A model generated the notes under the pieces. The model was not told the origin of the DNA. It saw only the letters and a list, made by a program, of their open reading frames with translations, and did no database searches. Shown here piece after piece: positions 54,858 through 64,000 of a DNA stretch of 64,000 bases. Source of the DNA: Tritonibacter horizontis (lineage in GTDB: Bacteria; Pseudomonadota; Alphaproteobacteria; Rhodobacterales; Rhodobacteraceae). The position numbers were made by a program, and so were the translations under genes. The first letter of the stretch is position 1. Each line of letters opens with the position of its first letter. The stretch lies in assembly GCF_001518015.1 (NCBI RefSeq), contig NZ_LPUY01000074.1, positions 1-64,000 of the forward strand. The letters are read 5' to 3'.

Positions 54858-55751
54858 TCACTGTTGCCGGGAAGATACAATATTGAGGAAGTTCCCGGTC
54901 AGGATCAGAGCCGCCCCGACAAAAAGCCAGATTTCAACAGGCTCGCTATAGATCAGCCACCCCAGCAGCGCGATGAAGGGCAGGCGGACAAAGTCGATGG
55001 GGACCACAACTGCAGCGGGTGCAAGCGACAAGGCGTTGGTGATACAAAAATGCGCGCTCAGGCCGGCGCAGCCGATAATCAGCAGGAACGGCAGATTTTG
55101 CGCGTCAGGCAGGGCGATATCCAGATCCCATCCGGCAAAGACAATGCCCAGAACGAGCTGCATCACCGTCAGCCAGAACATGATCGACCAGATGCTTTCG
55201 GTCCGGGTCAGCCGCTTTGTCGCGATATTCGTCAGTGCAAAGAACACCGCCGATGCGGCGGCACAGGCAAGACCGATGTTGAAGGTCGCCGGGCTGGGAC
55301 GGGCAACGATCAGAATCCCCACAAAGCCCAGACAGACCGCAAGGCCGCGCATGCGCGTAAGCTTTTCCCCCAGAAAGATCGGCGCCAGCAGAATGACCCA
55401 GATCGGCGAGGTGAATTCCAGCGCAAAAACCTGCGCCAAGGGTATCACGGAGACCGCATAGAACCACAGGTTCTGACCGGTGAAATGCGCCATATTGCGC
55501 AGGCCATGTTGTTTGATGTGCGAAAACCCGACCTGTGGCCAGCGCCGCAGTGCGGTAATCAGGATCGTGACCACCAAAACCCCGACGCAACTGCGGTACA
55601 TCATGATTTCGAATGTATCGAGGGAGAGGCTCGCCTCCCGGCCGGCCACGGCCATCGCCGAGAACGACAGGATCGCGCCGATCATCCAGATGCCTGCATA
55701 GAGGAACGTTGTGTCCCGCTCCGCGCTCTTTACCGCTGCACTGTCCCGCAT
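54858..55751 (-). CDS. EamA/DMT-family transporter
   Basis: A 297-residue inner-membrane protein with about ten hydrophobic segments in two EamA repeats (about 15-150 and 160-295). ATG 55751 has GGAAGGG nine bases upstream; the frame is open to 55805 without such a site. Repeat landmarks are YAVSVIPLAQVFALEFTSPI in the first half and LSLAPAAVVVPIDFVRLPF in the second. Substrate unknown; related proteins export amino acids or metabolites. Confidence 0.85.
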   Translation of the reverse strand: MRDSAAVKSAERDTTFLYAGIWMIGAILSFSAMAVAGREASLSLDTFEIMMYRSCVGVLVVTILITALRRWPQVGFSHIKQHGLRNMAHFTGQNLWFYAVSVIPLAQVFALEFTSPIWVILLAPIFLGEKLTRMRGLAVCLGFVGILIVARPSPATFNIGLACAAASAVFFALTNIATKRLTRTESIWSIMFWLTVMQLVLGIVFAGWDLDIALPDAQNLPFLLIIGCAGLSAHFCITNALSLAPAAVVVPIDFVRLPFIALLGWLIYSEPVEIWLFVGAALILTGNFLNIVSSRQQ

Positions 55752-55811
55752 ACTGTCCCTTCCTGTACTTGTGTGCAGATGGGGGGCAAATGCCGGTGGG
55801 GTCAAGCCCGT

Positions 55812-56612
55812 TCAGGCGGCGTTGGTCCGTTTCGTGACATCCACCGCGCCGAAGGTGTCGAGGTATCTGTCCACGATCCCGTCGGGGTCAAAGCCAAGCT
55901 GCGCAATCATGTGGTCAATTTTCGCCACCAGGTCTTGCGATGTGGCGATTTGGCTCGCGTTTTTCTTGTCTGGCAGGATCGGAGCCGCGACATGGCCCAA
56001 CTCGGCCAGAAAGGCAGCGGCGCCTTGCGGTCTGGTGATCTCTTCCAGTTGCGCGTGCACAAAGCGGATGCGATCGCCGAAGAGCCGTTCATAGTAGGTC
56101 TGGCGACACTCCATTTCCAGCGTATACCAGAGCGCGGTTCCGCTTTGCCCCATCTTCTCAAAAGGGGCCGAATTCACGATATTGCTCGGGTACTGCGGCG
56201 TCAGATACCACTGCCACAGGGTGGTGATATTGCTGAAGTCGTGGCGGTTGATATAGCTCGCGCATTGCCGGGAGAGCGACCGGCGCAGGACGATCACGGT
56301 CGTGTCCGGCGCGCGCGGATGGTCCGCGATGGCCTCGATCAGCCCGCATTTCCCGAGGGTATGGTTCGTTTCGGCATAGGGTTCGTCGGTCGGCAACTCA
56401 TCCAGTTTTTGCTGCCAGAAACGGCGCACTTCCTGATTCGAGCCATAGCTGTTGAAGCTGCGCATCAAGCGGATGCTGGGCATTCGCGTGCCGAAATCCT
56501 CGATGCCGAGCGGTTCATGGACCGCATCGAACCCGAGATTGGTGGAGAGGAACTCTGCCAGCCAGGCAGAACCGGACCGACCCGAGGCGAGAGAGAAGTA
56601 TATCTTAGACAA
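55812..56612 (-). CDS. Sulfotransferase-domain protein
   Basis: A 266-residue protein with a PAPS-type phosphate loop at the very start (KIYFSLASGRSGSAWLAEFL) and the 3'-phosphate-binding strand-helix VIVLRRSLSRQCASYIN. The TTG at 56612 has AAGGA about seven bases upstream and is preferred; a GTG at 56633 in frame lacks a ribosome site. It could act on a polysaccharide, lipid or small molecule; the acceptor is unknown. Second sulfotransferase fold in the window. Confidence 0.72.
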   Translation of the reverse strand: MSKIYFSLASGRSGSAWLAEFLSTNLGFDAVHEPLGIEDFGTRMPSIRLMRSFNSYGSNQEVRRFWQQKLDELPTDEPYAETNHTLGKCGLIEAIADHPRAPDTTVIVLRRSLSRQCASYINRHDFSNITTLWQWYLTPQYPSNIVNSAPFEKMGQSGTALWYTLEMECRQTYYERLFGDRIRFVHAQLEEITRPQGAAAFLAELGHVAAPILPDKKNASQIATSQDLVAKIDHMIAQLGFDPDGIVDRYLDTFGAVDVTKRTNAA

Positions 56613-56731
56613 AACAGGTCCTTGAAGGGGCACCGATCGAAACCGGCGATCTGGATGTTCGTCGTGACCCTAGCAGCCCACGGTTAACGCGGTGTTGCGC
56701 CGGGGTGCCCGGACGATCCCTGTGCCAAGAG

Positions 56732-56760
56732 AAAAGCCGGTGCGAGAGGGCACCGGCTTT
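56732..56760 (-). terminator. Intrinsic terminator of guaA
   Basis: AAAGCCGGTGC at 56733-56743 pairs with GCACCGGCTTT at 56750-56760, loop six, followed on minus by a short T-run. Confidence 0.8.
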
Positions 56761-56787
56761 GGAAGGTTGTTTTGTCGATCCAGGTGG

Positions 56788-58350
56788 TTATTCCCACTCG
56801 ATCGTGCCCGGCGGTTTCGATGTAATGTCGTAGGTACACCGGTTTATGCCTTTGACTTCATTGATGATCCGGGTTGCGGTTTCACCGAGGAATTCATGGC
56901 TGAACGGGTAGTAGTCCGCGGTCATCCCATCCACCGAAGTGACAGCGCGGAGCGCGCAGGCGTAGTCATAGGTGCGGCCATCGCCCATCACGCCGACGGT
57001 GCGGACCGGCAGGATCGCAACGAAGGCCTGCCAGATGTCGTCATAGAGACCATGTTTGCGGATCTGGTCGAGGTAGATCGCATCGGCCTCGCGCAGGATG
57101 TTCAGCTTGTTGCGGGTGATCTCACCCGGGCAACGGATGGCCAGACCGGGTCCTGGGAAGGGGTGGCGGCCAATAAAGCTGTCGGGCAGTCCCAGCTCGC
57201 GTCCGAGGGCGCGCACCTCGTCCTTGAACAGCTCGCGCAGCGGTTCAATCAGCTTCAGCCCCATCTTTTCGGGCAGGCCGCCGACATTGTGGTGCGATTT
57301 GATCGTGACCGATGGCCCGCCAGAGAAGGAGACCGATTCAATCACATCCGGATAAAGCGTCCCCTGTGCGAGGAATTCCGCGCCTTCAATGCCGTCCGCG
57401 TATTTCTGGAACACGTCGATGAACAGTTTGCCGATGATCTTGCGCTTGGTTTCCGGGTCGGATTGCCCTTCGAGTTCGCCCAGGAACAATTCGGTTTCAT
57501 CGGCGTGGATCACCTGCAGGTTCATGTTGTCGCGGAACATGCCGACGACCTCCTGCGCTTCGTTCTTGCGCAACAGGCCATGATCCACAAACACACAGGT
57601 CAGCTGATCGCCAATCGCTTCGTGGATCAGGGCGGCAGCAACCGAGCTGTCAACGCCGCCGGACAGCGCGCAAATCACCTTCTTGTCGCCCACATCGGTG
57701 CGGATCTTTTCGACCATCTGCTCGCGGTAGGCGCCCATGGTCCAGTCACCGGCAAAGCCCGCAATCCGAACGAAGTTCTCATAGAGCGTCTTGCCGTTGG
57801 GCGTATGGTGGACTTCGGGGTGAAACTGGACCGCATAAAAATGCCGGTCGAGATCGGCGGTAATGGCAAAAGGGGCGTTTGGCGAGGTGCCGTAAACCTT
57901 GAAACCTGGTGCGATAACAGAGACATGGTCGCCGTGGCTCATCCAGACCTGTTCCTTGTTTTCAAGGAACCATCCACCGAGCAGATCAATCCGTTCGTCA
58001 CTTGGCGTCACATAGGCGCGACCGAATTCTGCAGTGCCATGACCGGACAGAACCGTCCCACCAAGCTGGTGCATCATCACCTGCTGACCGTAGCAGATCC
58101 CCAGGATCGGGACGCCATAGTCAAAGATCTCCTGCGGCACGCGGGGCGATCCCTCGCGCGTCACACTGTCTGGGCCTCCCGAGAAAATCACGGCCTTGGG
58201 CGCGAATTGGCGCACAAAATCCATCGTGACATTCTGATAGGGGTGAATTTCGCAATAGACATTCAATTCGCGCAGGCGGCGCGCAATCAGCTGCGTCACC
58301 TGGCTGCCGAAGTCTATAATAAGAAGGCGGTCATGGGCTGTCTCGGTCAT
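56788..58350 (-). CDS. guaA: GMP synthase (glutamine-hydrolysing)
   Basis: Converts XMP to GMP. 520 residues. Class I glutamine amidotransferase domain 1-200 with Cys86 in LGICYGQQ and the catalytic His/Glu in [11 protein letters not shown] pyrophosphatase domain from about 205 ([15 protein letters not shown]). Dimerisation domain at the end with the family close [12 protein letters not shown]. Divergent from the MttB-like gene. Confidence 0.96.
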   Translation of the reverse strand: MTETAHDRLLIIDFGSQVTQLIARRLRELNVYCEIHPYQNVTMDFVRQFAPKAVIFSGGPDSVTREGSPRVPQEIFDYGVPILGICYGQQVMMHQLGGTVLSGHGTAEFGRAYVTPSDERIDLLGGWFLENKEQVWMSHGDHVSVIAPGFKVYGTSPNAPFAITADLDRHFYAVQFHPEVHHTPNGKTLYENFVRIAGFAGDWTMGAYREQMVEKIRTDVGDKKVICALSGGVDSSVAAALIHEAIGDQLTCVFVDHGLLRKNEAQEVVGMFRDNMNLQVIHADETELFLGELEGQSDPETKRKIIGKLFIDVFQKYADGIEGAEFLAQGTLYPDVIESVSFSGGPSVTIKSHHNVGGLPEKMGLKLIEPLRELFKDEVRALGRELGLPDSFIGRHPFPGPGLAIRCPGEITRNKLNILREADAIYLDQIRKHGLYDDIWQAFVAILPVRTVGVMGDGRTYDYACALRAVTSVDGMTADYYPFSHEFLGETATRIINEVKGINRCTYDITSKPPGTIEWE

Positions 58351-58510
58351 GCTTGGCTCTTAGGGTCTGCGGCCCCGTCTGGCAAGAGGCCTGATTGCGC
58401 GACTGGGAGGTTTTCACCGGCCGCGGTCCCTGTGGTGGACCGATCGGCTGCCATCGGCGCATCCGTGGCGTGTCTGTGTCGCCTCGGGGGCGAAAATCCC
58501 GGCGCGAATG

Positions 58511-58524
58511 TCGCATTTATGCGA
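58511..58524. promoter_or_regulatory. Palindrome TCGCAT-TT-ATGCGA upstream of mttB-like gene
   Basis: Perfect six-base arms around TT, 85 bases before the MttB-like start in the 258-base divergent gap with guaA. Possible operator; no regulator is encoded next to it. Confidence 0.3.
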
Positions 58525-58608
58525 GAATAGCCGTTATCCTTCGAGGGCGGCGGTGTTGGCTCCGATAGGTAGACTGCACAAAGATTCATACTGTCGTGAG
58601 GAACAACG

Positions 58609-60153
58609 ATGACAGATGCAGCACCGCGTCGCCGGAACCGGGGTGGCGGTGGCGCCGCCCGTCGCGCAGAACGGACGAGCGTCAAATTCGAAACCGCCAG
58701 ATACATCGAACGGAACATACCGAATTTCGAGGTGCTGAACGAAGAGGCGCTTCAGATCATTGAAGCGAACGCGGAAACCGTGCTCGAAGAAATCGGCGTC
58801 AATTTCGTCGACAACCCAAGCGCACTGGATCTGTGGCGAAACGCAGGGGCCGATGTGCAGGGCGAACGGGTCCGCATCCCGCGTGGACTGGCGCGCAAGC
58901 TCTGCGAAACCGCGCCGAGCGAATTCACCCAGCATGCCCGCAACCCGGATCGAAATGTCGTAATCGGTGGCCGGAACCTCGTGCTTGCGCCGATCTACGG
59001 GCCTCCCTTTGTTCGGGACGCAAACGGCGGGCGCCGGTATGCGACGCTGGAGGATTTCCAGAAGTTCGTGAAGCTGGGGTATATGTCCAAATGGCTGCAT
59101 CACTCGGGTGGCACCGTCTGCGAGCCGACGGATGTGCCGGTGAACAAGCGCCATCTTGATATGCTGATGGCCCATATGGAGCTGTCGGACAAACCCTTTA
59201 TGGGGTCGGTCACCGAACCCAGCCGCGCCCAAGACTCTGTCGATATGTGCAGCGTTCTGTTTGGCGCCGACTTCGTCCAGAACAATACCGTGATGACCTC
59301 GCTCATCAATATCAACTCGCCGCTGACCTTTGACGACGTGATGATGGGCTCGCTCGAGGTCTACGCGCGGAACAACCAGGCCTGTATCATTTCGCCCTTT
59401 ATCGTCGGCGGCGCGATGGCGCCCGTGTCGGTCGCAGGCACGCTGACGCAGGTTCTCGCCGAAGTTCTGGCCGGTGTCGCCTACAGCCAGCTGGTCCGGG
59501 CCGGGGCGCCCGTGATCTTTGGCGCTTTTGTGTCCTCCATCGACATGAACTCCGGCGCGCCGACCTTTGGCACGCCAGAGGCCTCGCTTGTGACCTATGG
59601 CGCGGGTCAACTGGCGCGGCGTTTGAACCTGCCGTTCCGCTCGGCGGGATCGTTCTGCGGCTCCAAGCTGCCGGATGCTCAGGCCGCCTATGAAAGCGCG
59701 AATTCCCTGAACATGGGGCTGATGTCCGGGGTCAACTTCATGCTCCATTCCTGCGGCTGGCTCGAAGGGGGGCTGGTTGCGGATTTTGAGAAATTCGTGA
59801 TGGACGCCGACCAGCTTGGTGCGCTGCATGGGCTGGCCAAGGGGATTGTGGCGGACGAGACGGGGCAGGCCATGGACGCCATTCGCGAAGTCGGGCCGGG
59901 CGGGCATTATCTCGGCTGCGCCCATACCCAGGCCAATTTCAAAACGGCCTTCTGGAAGTCGGATCTTCTTGACTACAAGCCCTTTGAAACATGGGAAGAA
60001 GAAGGCGCGCGCGATACCTATAAACTGGCGACATCGCGGGTCGAGAACCTTCTGGCGACCTACAAGCAGCCAGAGATGGACCCCGCCACCCGCGAGGCCT
60101 TGCTTGCCTTTGTTGCCGAGAAGAAAGCCTCGATGCCGGACGCGTTTATGTAG
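58609..60153 (+). CDS. MttB-family methyltransferase, non-pyrrolysine
   Basis: A 514-residue protein of the trimethylamine methyltransferase (MttB) superfamily. In such enzymes a corrinoid protein accepts a methyl group from a quaternary or tertiary amine. The TIM-barrel family sequence runs from about 35 to 505 (LEEIGVNFVDNPSALDLW, PPFVRDANGGRRY, GSFCGSKLPDAQAAYES, NFMLHSCGWLEGGL). The frame has no in-frame stop, so no pyrrolysine. A basic low-complexity N-terminus (RRRNRGGGGAARR) precedes it. No corrinoid protein gene is adjacent; glycine betaine or a related compound is a family-based guess. Confidence 0.85.
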   Translation: MTDAAPRRRNRGGGGAARRAERTSVKFETARYIERNIPNFEVLNEEALQIIEANAETVLEEIGVNFVDNPSALDLWRNAGADVQGERVRIPRGLARKLCETAPSEFTQHARNPDRNVVIGGRNLVLAPIYGPPFVRDANGGRRYATLEDFQKFVKLGYMSKWLHHSGGTVCEPTDVPVNKRHLDMLMAHMELSDKPFMGSVTEPSRAQDSVDMCSVLFGADFVQNNTVMTSLININSPLTFDDVMMGSLEVYARNNQACIISPFIVGGAMAPVSVAGTLTQVLAEVLAGVAYSQLVRAGAPVIFGAFVSSIDMNSGAPTFGTPEASLVTYGAGQLARRLNLPFRSAGSFCGSKLPDAQAAYESANSLNMGLMSGVNFMLHSCGWLEGGLVADFEKFVMDADQLGALHGLAKGIVADETGQAMDAIREVGPGGHYLGCAHTQANFKTAFWKSDLLDYKPFETWEEEGARDTYKLATSRVENLLATYKQPEMDPATREALLAFVAEKKASMPDAFM

Positions 60154-60164
60154 CGCAGGCCACA

Positions 60165-60569
60165 TCATCCAAAACACTCCCAGGTTACGGCGTCGATTTC
60201 GGCGCCGTTTTCCGTTGTGGGATGCCGGTCAATTTCATTCTTTGTCGCCGCAGCCCCGGCGGCATGCCCTGTTGGGCCTCCGGACCGGCTGGCGGCGATA
60301 TAGTCCCGGCTTTCGGCGGCGATAGCGATCAGCACTTCGACATGGCGCACCAGCGAATATCCGGGGTTGCGGGCAACACGCGCGGCGTCCTGCTCTGCCT
60401 CAATGTCCAGAAGTCGCACCAGGATCAGGCCGTGGCGAACGGGCAGGACCGGCCCCAGTATCCGTCTGAGATCCCGGTGCCTGGAATACCCCGTCGCGCC
60501 GATCCGGGCCGCGCGTGACAGCAATCTGGGGCGGGAGAGAGTTTTGAGACGGCTTACCAAGTCCTGCAT
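60165..60569 (-). CDS. DUF6477 protein
   Basis: A 134-residue protein. ATG 60569 is preceded by GAGGA. It starts MQDLVSRLKTLSRPRLLSRA, then RDLRRILGPVLPVRHG and RLLDIEAEQDAARVARNPGY followed by RHVEVLIAIAAESR, matching the DUF6477 proteins known to me from Rhodobacteraceae. Function unknown. The C-terminal 40 residues look poorly conserved in character. It is divergent from the DUF6456 gene and nearly abuts the MttB-like gene. Confidence 0.68.
   Translation of the reverse strand: MQDLVSRLKTLSRPRLLSRAARIGATGYSRHRDLRRILGPVLPVRHGLILVRLLDIEAEQDAARVARNPGYSLVRHVEVLIAIAAESRDYIAASRSGGPTGHAAGAAATKNEIDRHPTTENGAEIDAVTWECFG
60187..60211 (+). terminator. Candidate terminator of the MttB-like gene
   Basis: ACGGCG at 60187-60192 pairs with CGCCGT at 60203-60208, then TTTT. 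It lies inside the converging DUF6477 coding end. Confidence 0.45.
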
Positions 60570-60803
60570 GACGGTCCTCATTAACCAGTGAACAATGGCG
60601 TGGATAATACTCAACCTCGACGGGTGTTGCGGATTTCTGCGGATTGGCGAACTGTGTATTTTCGTTCGCTTTGATAATCTGTGGCATGTTCGTTGAGCTG
60701 CCAGAATTCAATCGTCCAGCAAGGTGCATGAGAAAAGTCCCGGGGGCAGAGCCGCTGATGCTTCTTCGACTCTCAGCGCCATGCAACAAATCGGGGGACA
60801 ACT

Positions 60804-61853
60804 ATGAACGGAAACATCAAGACAGATTTACCTGGTTGGGTTTCTGCTGAGGTTTTTCGGTATCTGGAACATACGGTCGCGCAAGTTTCCATCCGCGAGC
60901 TGGCGAGGCGGGCTGATTGTCATGCTTCTACCGTGCTGCGGCAGGTGCGCCGGCTGGAGACGAACAGAGAGGACCCGCTGATCGACGGCGCCTTGCAGCG
61001 GTTGTCCGAGACATTCTATCCAAAGGCAGAGGGGGAGACAGAAAATCAGGACAAAAACTATTACTCTGAGCGGGATGCGGCCCGTTGCTTAACCATGCTG
61101 ACACAGCCGAGCGCTGTACTTGTTGCCGGACGGGACATGCCAAAGGTTGTTGTCGTGCGGGGCGCTGGCGAAGATCTGAACAAAACCGTGGTCGACCGCA
61201 GTCTCGCCGAGGTGCTGGCGCTGCTGGAGTGGATCACCTGTTTCGCGTCTGGTCGGGTGTTCCGCTATCGCATTTCGATGGAAGGTCGCGACTTTCTGGC
61301 AAAGACGATGGCGGCGGCAGAGAATAAACGCCGCGTTCGGATAGAGACAACGACGCAATCTGGTATTGCCGCCGTGATCGCCGCGACCCCGGTCAAGGCG
61401 GAAAAGTTTAGCAAACGGGCCCGATATGGGCAGCTTGAAACCCCAATCCAAACCCTCGCTCGGCTGGTGGACCGCAATGGCGACCCGTTCTTGACAGCGG
61501 AAATGGTAAGCGCTGGCGAGAGGTTGCGAGAAGACTTTGAACTGGCGCAGATCGGTCGACATGTCGCCATCGAACAAGCCAGCTTTGCAGAGCCAGGCGG
61601 TTTCGGAGAGCCCCGCGATTTTGACAGTCCGGCAAGACAGGCGTTTCAACGCGCCTCTTCCGCGCTTTGCGCCTTGGGGCCAGGGCTGAGCGACATTGCC
61701 ATGAAATGTTGTTGCCATCTGGAAGGGCTGGAGGCGGCAGAGCGGGATTTGGGGTGGTCCGCACGATCCGGTAAGATCGTGCTCCGCATCGCATTGGAGC
61801 AGTTGCACCAGCACTATATGGCGCAACCGCCTCAAAGCCAGATGATTGGGTGA
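60804..61853 (+). CDS. DUF6456 helix-turn-helix protein
   Basis: A 349-residue protein. An N-terminal HTH covers about 12-52 (QVSIRELARRADCHASTVLRQVRRLE in part). The middle is variable. The C-terminal domain, from about 195 (FSKRARYGQLETPIQTLARL, through LSDIAMKCCCHLEGLEAAER), matches DUF6456, as found in Rhodobacteraceae with a DUF6477 gene beside it. A DNA-binding regulatory role is inferred from the HTH only. The start ATG has GGGGGA about nine bases upstream. Confidence 0.75.
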   Translation: MNGNIKTDLPGWVSAEVFRYLEHTVAQVSIRELARRADCHASTVLRQVRRLETNREDPLIDGALQRLSETFYPKAEGETENQDKNYYSERDAARCLTMLTQPSAVLVAGRDMPKVVVVRGAGEDLNKTVVDRSLAEVLALLEWITCFASGRVFRYRISMEGRDFLAKTMAAAENKRRVRIETTTQSGIAAVIAATPVKAEKFSKRARYGQLETPIQTLARLVDRNGDPFLTAEMVSAGERLREDFELAQIGRHVAIEQASFAEPGGFGEPRDFDSPARQAFQRASSALCALGPGLSDIAMKCCCHLEGLEAAERDLGWSARSGKIVLRIALEQLHQHYMAQPPQSQMIG

Positions 61854-62340
61854 CCGATGCGCAAGAATATTACCCAATATCAAAAGATGGCCGACGCGGC
61901 AGAGGGTAACCTTCAAAAAGGTGAAGTTAGGGATTGTACCTGACAGCGCTGCGGCGTCGGGTGGGGTAAAGGGAGAACAAATGAATATGTGCCAAGGGAA
62001 ATTAAGAGGGCTGTCAGAATAATAAACGAAATTTCAGAGTGGTTGAATTGATATGTGCAAACAAAGTTCGATGATCAATGGAAATGAAACGGAGAATGTA
62101 AGTGAAAGACACGCGAAATAAATCCGTACGATCCGGTGAAGTGAGAGGTGGAAGTTTTATCGCCCACATTCGGTATTTTTATGAGGGTTTTCGAATTCAG
62201 GTCACCTGATGTGTTAACGATCTGGAATTGGTCAACGGTTTCAATGCGTTTTGCGCAGGGCAGGCATGCGCCTCTGGTCGTGGTCCTCTGCGGCTGCTAT
62301 GTTACGGTGCAACAACCGACGTAGCCACAAGGAAGACCCT
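61854..62340. other. 487-base AT-rich region without a firm gene
   Basis: Base composition drops sharply compared with both neighbours, most clearly at 61970-62240. No RNA gene recognised. Short frames exist: a 35-codon GTG frame (62102-62209) ending in a basic/aromatic stretch HIRYFYEGFRIQVT, and a 22-codon ATG frame before it. Neither has a strong ribosome site. The lipA promoter must lie in the right part; a TTAAC at 62215 is the only notable element. Confidence 0.4.
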
Positions 62341-63294
62341 GTGCGAGATCTGAAGATTCCAGAGCAGCGCCACCCAGAAAAAGCGCATCGCCCCGATAAT
62401 GCTCAGCCCAAGAAGCCAAGCTGGATTCGCGTCAAGGCCCCAGGTGGCAAAGGCTATGCCGAGACCCACAAGATCATGCGGGAAAATAATCTCGTCACCG
62501 TCTGTGAGGAAGCCGGCTGTCCCAATGTCGGTGAATGCTGGAGCCAGGGGCACGCGACCATGATGATCATGGGCGACACCTGTACGCGGGCCTGTTCGTT
62601 CTGTAATATCGCCACGGGAAAACCGCCGGAGGATCTGGATGCATTCGAGCCTGGGCGCGTCGCCCATGCGGTCGCCAAACTGGGTCTGAACCACGTGGTC
62701 ATCACCTCCGTTGACCGCGATGACGTGGAGGATGGCGGCGCGTCGCATTTCGCACAGACCATCCGCGCGGTCCGTCATCGCTCGCCGTCGACAACGATCG
62801 AAATTCTGACGCCCGATTTTTTGCGCTGTGATGACTCCGCGCTGGAGACCGTGGTTGCGGCCAAGCCAGATGTCTTCAACCACAACCTTGAAACCGTGCC
62901 AGGCCTTTATCCAGAGGTGCGCGCCGGGGCCCGTTACTTCCACTCCCTGCGCCTGTTGCAACGGGTGAAGGAAATCGATCCCAGCATCTTCACCAAATCC
63001 GGGATCATGGTGGGCCTGGGCGAGGGGGCAATGCAGGTCAAACAGGTGATGGATGACATGCGCGCCGCGGATATTGATTTTCTGACCATCGGTCAGTATC
63101 TGCAGCCGACACCGAAACATCACGCTGTCGATCGGTTCGTGACGCCGGAGGAGTTCGCTTCGTATGAAAAAGCGGCCTATGGCAAGGGGTTCCTGATGGT
63201 ATCAGCCACGCCGTTGACGCGTTCGTCTTATCATGCGGGCGAAGATTTTGCCCGACTGCGCGCAGCCCGGAACGCCAAGCTCGGCCTGGCATGA
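62341..63294 (+). CDS. lipA: Lipoyl synthase
   Basis: Radical-SAM enzyme that inserts two sulfurs into octanoyl groups on lipoyl domains. GTG 62341 follows AGGAAG by six bases and gives 317 residues; the open frame to 62251 is not supported. Auxiliary cluster motif [12 protein letters not shown] (about 58-69), radical-SAM CTRACSFC (about 84-91), and the C-terminal RSSYHAGED with the conserved RSSY serine ligand. It overlaps the next gene by four bases. Confidence 0.95.
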   Translation: MRDLKIPEQRHPEKAHRPDNAQPKKPSWIRVKAPGGKGYAETHKIMRENNLVTVCEEAGCPNVGECWSQGHATMMIMGDTCTRACSFCNIATGKPPEDLDAFEPGRVAHAVAKLGLNHVVITSVDRDDVEDGGASHFAQTIRAVRHRSPSTTIEILTPDFLRCDDSALETVVAAKPDVFNHNLETVPGLYPEVRAGARYFHSLRLLQRVKEIDPSIFTKSGIMVGLGEGAMQVKQVMDDMRAADIDFLTIGQYLQPTPKHHAVDRFVTPEEFASYEKAAYGKGFLMVSATPLTRSSYHAGEDFARLRAARNAKLGLA

Positions 63295-64000
63295 CGCCGG
63301 AGCAGTTGGCGAGGTTGACGAGGCTTCGCCACACGCTTCATGCCGCGCCGGAACTGTCGGGGGCTGAACATGCCACTGCCCGCCGCATCCAGTCCGAGAT
63401 GGAGGCGCTTGGCGCTGACCGGGTTCTGACGGGGCTTGGCGGCGCCGGGGTGGCGGCGGTGTTTGACAGCGGGTGCGCAGGGCCAACTCTCGCGATCCGT
63501 TGCGAGCTGGATGCGCTGCCCATTCCCGAAGAAAACGACCTGAACTATGCGTCGCAAGTTGCGGGCAGGGCGCATCTTTGCGGGCATGATGGCCATATGA
63601 CGATAGTGGTCGGCGTGGCGATGGAGCTGGCGCGGCAGCGCCCGGCCAACGGCCGGGTAGTTTTGATGTTTCAGCCCGCAGAGGAGACAGGAGAAGGCGC
63701 CATCGCCTTTCGATCATCGCCTGGATTTGCCGAGATCTCGCCCGATGTCGTTTTGTCGCTCCACAATCTTCCTGGGCTACCTTTGGGCGAGGTCGAGCTG
63801 CCGAACGGTGCGGCGAATTGTGCATCGCGGCGGGCGCGTATTCGGTTGATCGGGCGGACCTCTCACGCGGCTGCGCCGCAGGACGGGGTGTCGCCCGCGG
63901 CGGCGCTGGCTGATCTGATCGCCGAGCTGGCGCAGTTGGGAGGGGGCGGCGCGGTACGTGACGAGACCTATGCCTTGACCGCGATCACCCATGCGGTTCT
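63291..64000 (+). CDS. M20-family amidohydrolase (partial, runs off the window)
   Basis: The 5' part of a metal-dependent amidohydrolase/aminoacylase of the hippurate hydrolase group; 236 codons are visible with no stop. Motifs: [19 protein letters not shown] at the N-terminus; metal site [12 protein letters not shown] with Cys/His ligands; [11 protein letters not shown] with the catalytic Glu pair; and [15 protein letters not shown] in the lid-domain region. Its ATG overlaps the lipA stop (ATGA). Natural substrate (an N-acyl amino acid or indole conjugate) cannot be told. Confidence 0.88.
   Translation, partial: MTPEQLARLTRLRHTLHAAPELSGAEHATARRIQSEMEALGADRVLTGLGGAGVAAVFDSGCAGPTLAIRCELDALPIPEENDLNYASQVAGRAHLCGHDGHMTIVVGVAMELARQRPANGRVVLMFQPAEETGEGAIAFRSSPGFAEISPDVVLSLHNLPGLPLGEVELPNGAANCASRRARIRLIGRTSHAAAPQDGVSPAAALADLIAELAQLGGGGAVRDETYALTAITHAV

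Noticed and set aside
56692-58530. 612-codon plus-strand frame opposite guaA
   Set aside because: Antisense shadow of a conserved GMP synthase.
58609-60153. Pyrrolysine-containing trimethylamine methyltransferase
   Set aside because: The frame runs through without an in-frame TAG, so it belongs to the non-pyrrolysine branch.

Overview
The window is a gene-dense, GC-rich chromosomal segment of an alphaproteobacterium. It most likely comes from the Rhodobacteraceae (Roseobacter group). The evidence is an adjacent sciP and ctrA pair, fused two-cassette peptide ABC ATPases, DUF6456/DUF6477 proteins, LpxI in place of LpxH, TrmFO, GluQRS, and housekeeping operons in the usual roseobacter order. 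I see no rRNA, no convincing tRNA, no insertion sequence, no phage block and no CRISPR array. This is essentially core genome, and most of the unexplained signal lies in intergenic regions and very short genes.

Layout. 0.1-4.2 kb (minus strand): a CorC/HlyC-type CBS membrane protein, XerD, an exported protein of unknown function and a 49-residue membrane protein. 4.2-6 kb: aroK-aroB. 6-10.8 kb: ssb, a lytic transglycosylase, a small membrane protein behind a CtrA-type site, a di-haem peroxidase and a TPR sulfotransferase. 11-18.6 kb (minus): a peptide-type ABC importer (binding protein, two permeases, fused ATPase) with an AraC-family regulator. 18.7-32.2 kb: miaA, then the large plus-strand cell-envelope cluster pyrH-frr-uppS-cdsA-dxr-rseP-bamA-skp-fabZ-lpxA-lpxI-lpxB, with lpxD absent. 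32.3-39.5 kb: mnmA, the cell-cycle pair sciP-ctrA, ligA, recG and a 40-residue membrane protein behind a LexA-type box. 39.7-45.7 kb: an Fe-S scaffold, hisI, gluQRS, a methyltransferase, trmFO, a thioesterase and speD-speE. 46-50.5 kb: DUF1127, a MocR regulator, rplM-rpsI, and ppk2 with an overlapping tetR. 50.6-58.4 kb: a hydrolase, metA, a P-loop ATPase, a FadL-type porin, a DMT transporter, a sulfotransferase and guaA. 58.6-64 kb: an MttB-like methyltransferase, DUF6477, DUF6456, lipA and the start of an M20 amidohydrolase cut by the window edge.

How the genes fit together. The central cluster links translation recycling, isoprenoid carrier synthesis, phospholipid activation, site-2 proteolysis, outer-membrane protein assembly and lipid A synthesis. 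CtrA and its inhibitor SciP sit beside it, with a GANTC site and several TTAA half-sites in the ctrA leader. A TTAA-N7-TTAA box lies upstream of the 7.6 kb membrane gene. The best candidate for something undescribed is the 40-residue membrane protein at 39401-39523. It lies 82 bases downstream of GTTC-N7-GTTC, the LexA motif of Rhodobacter-type bacteria, which suggests a DNA-damage-induced small membrane protein comparable in logic to Caulobacter SidA.
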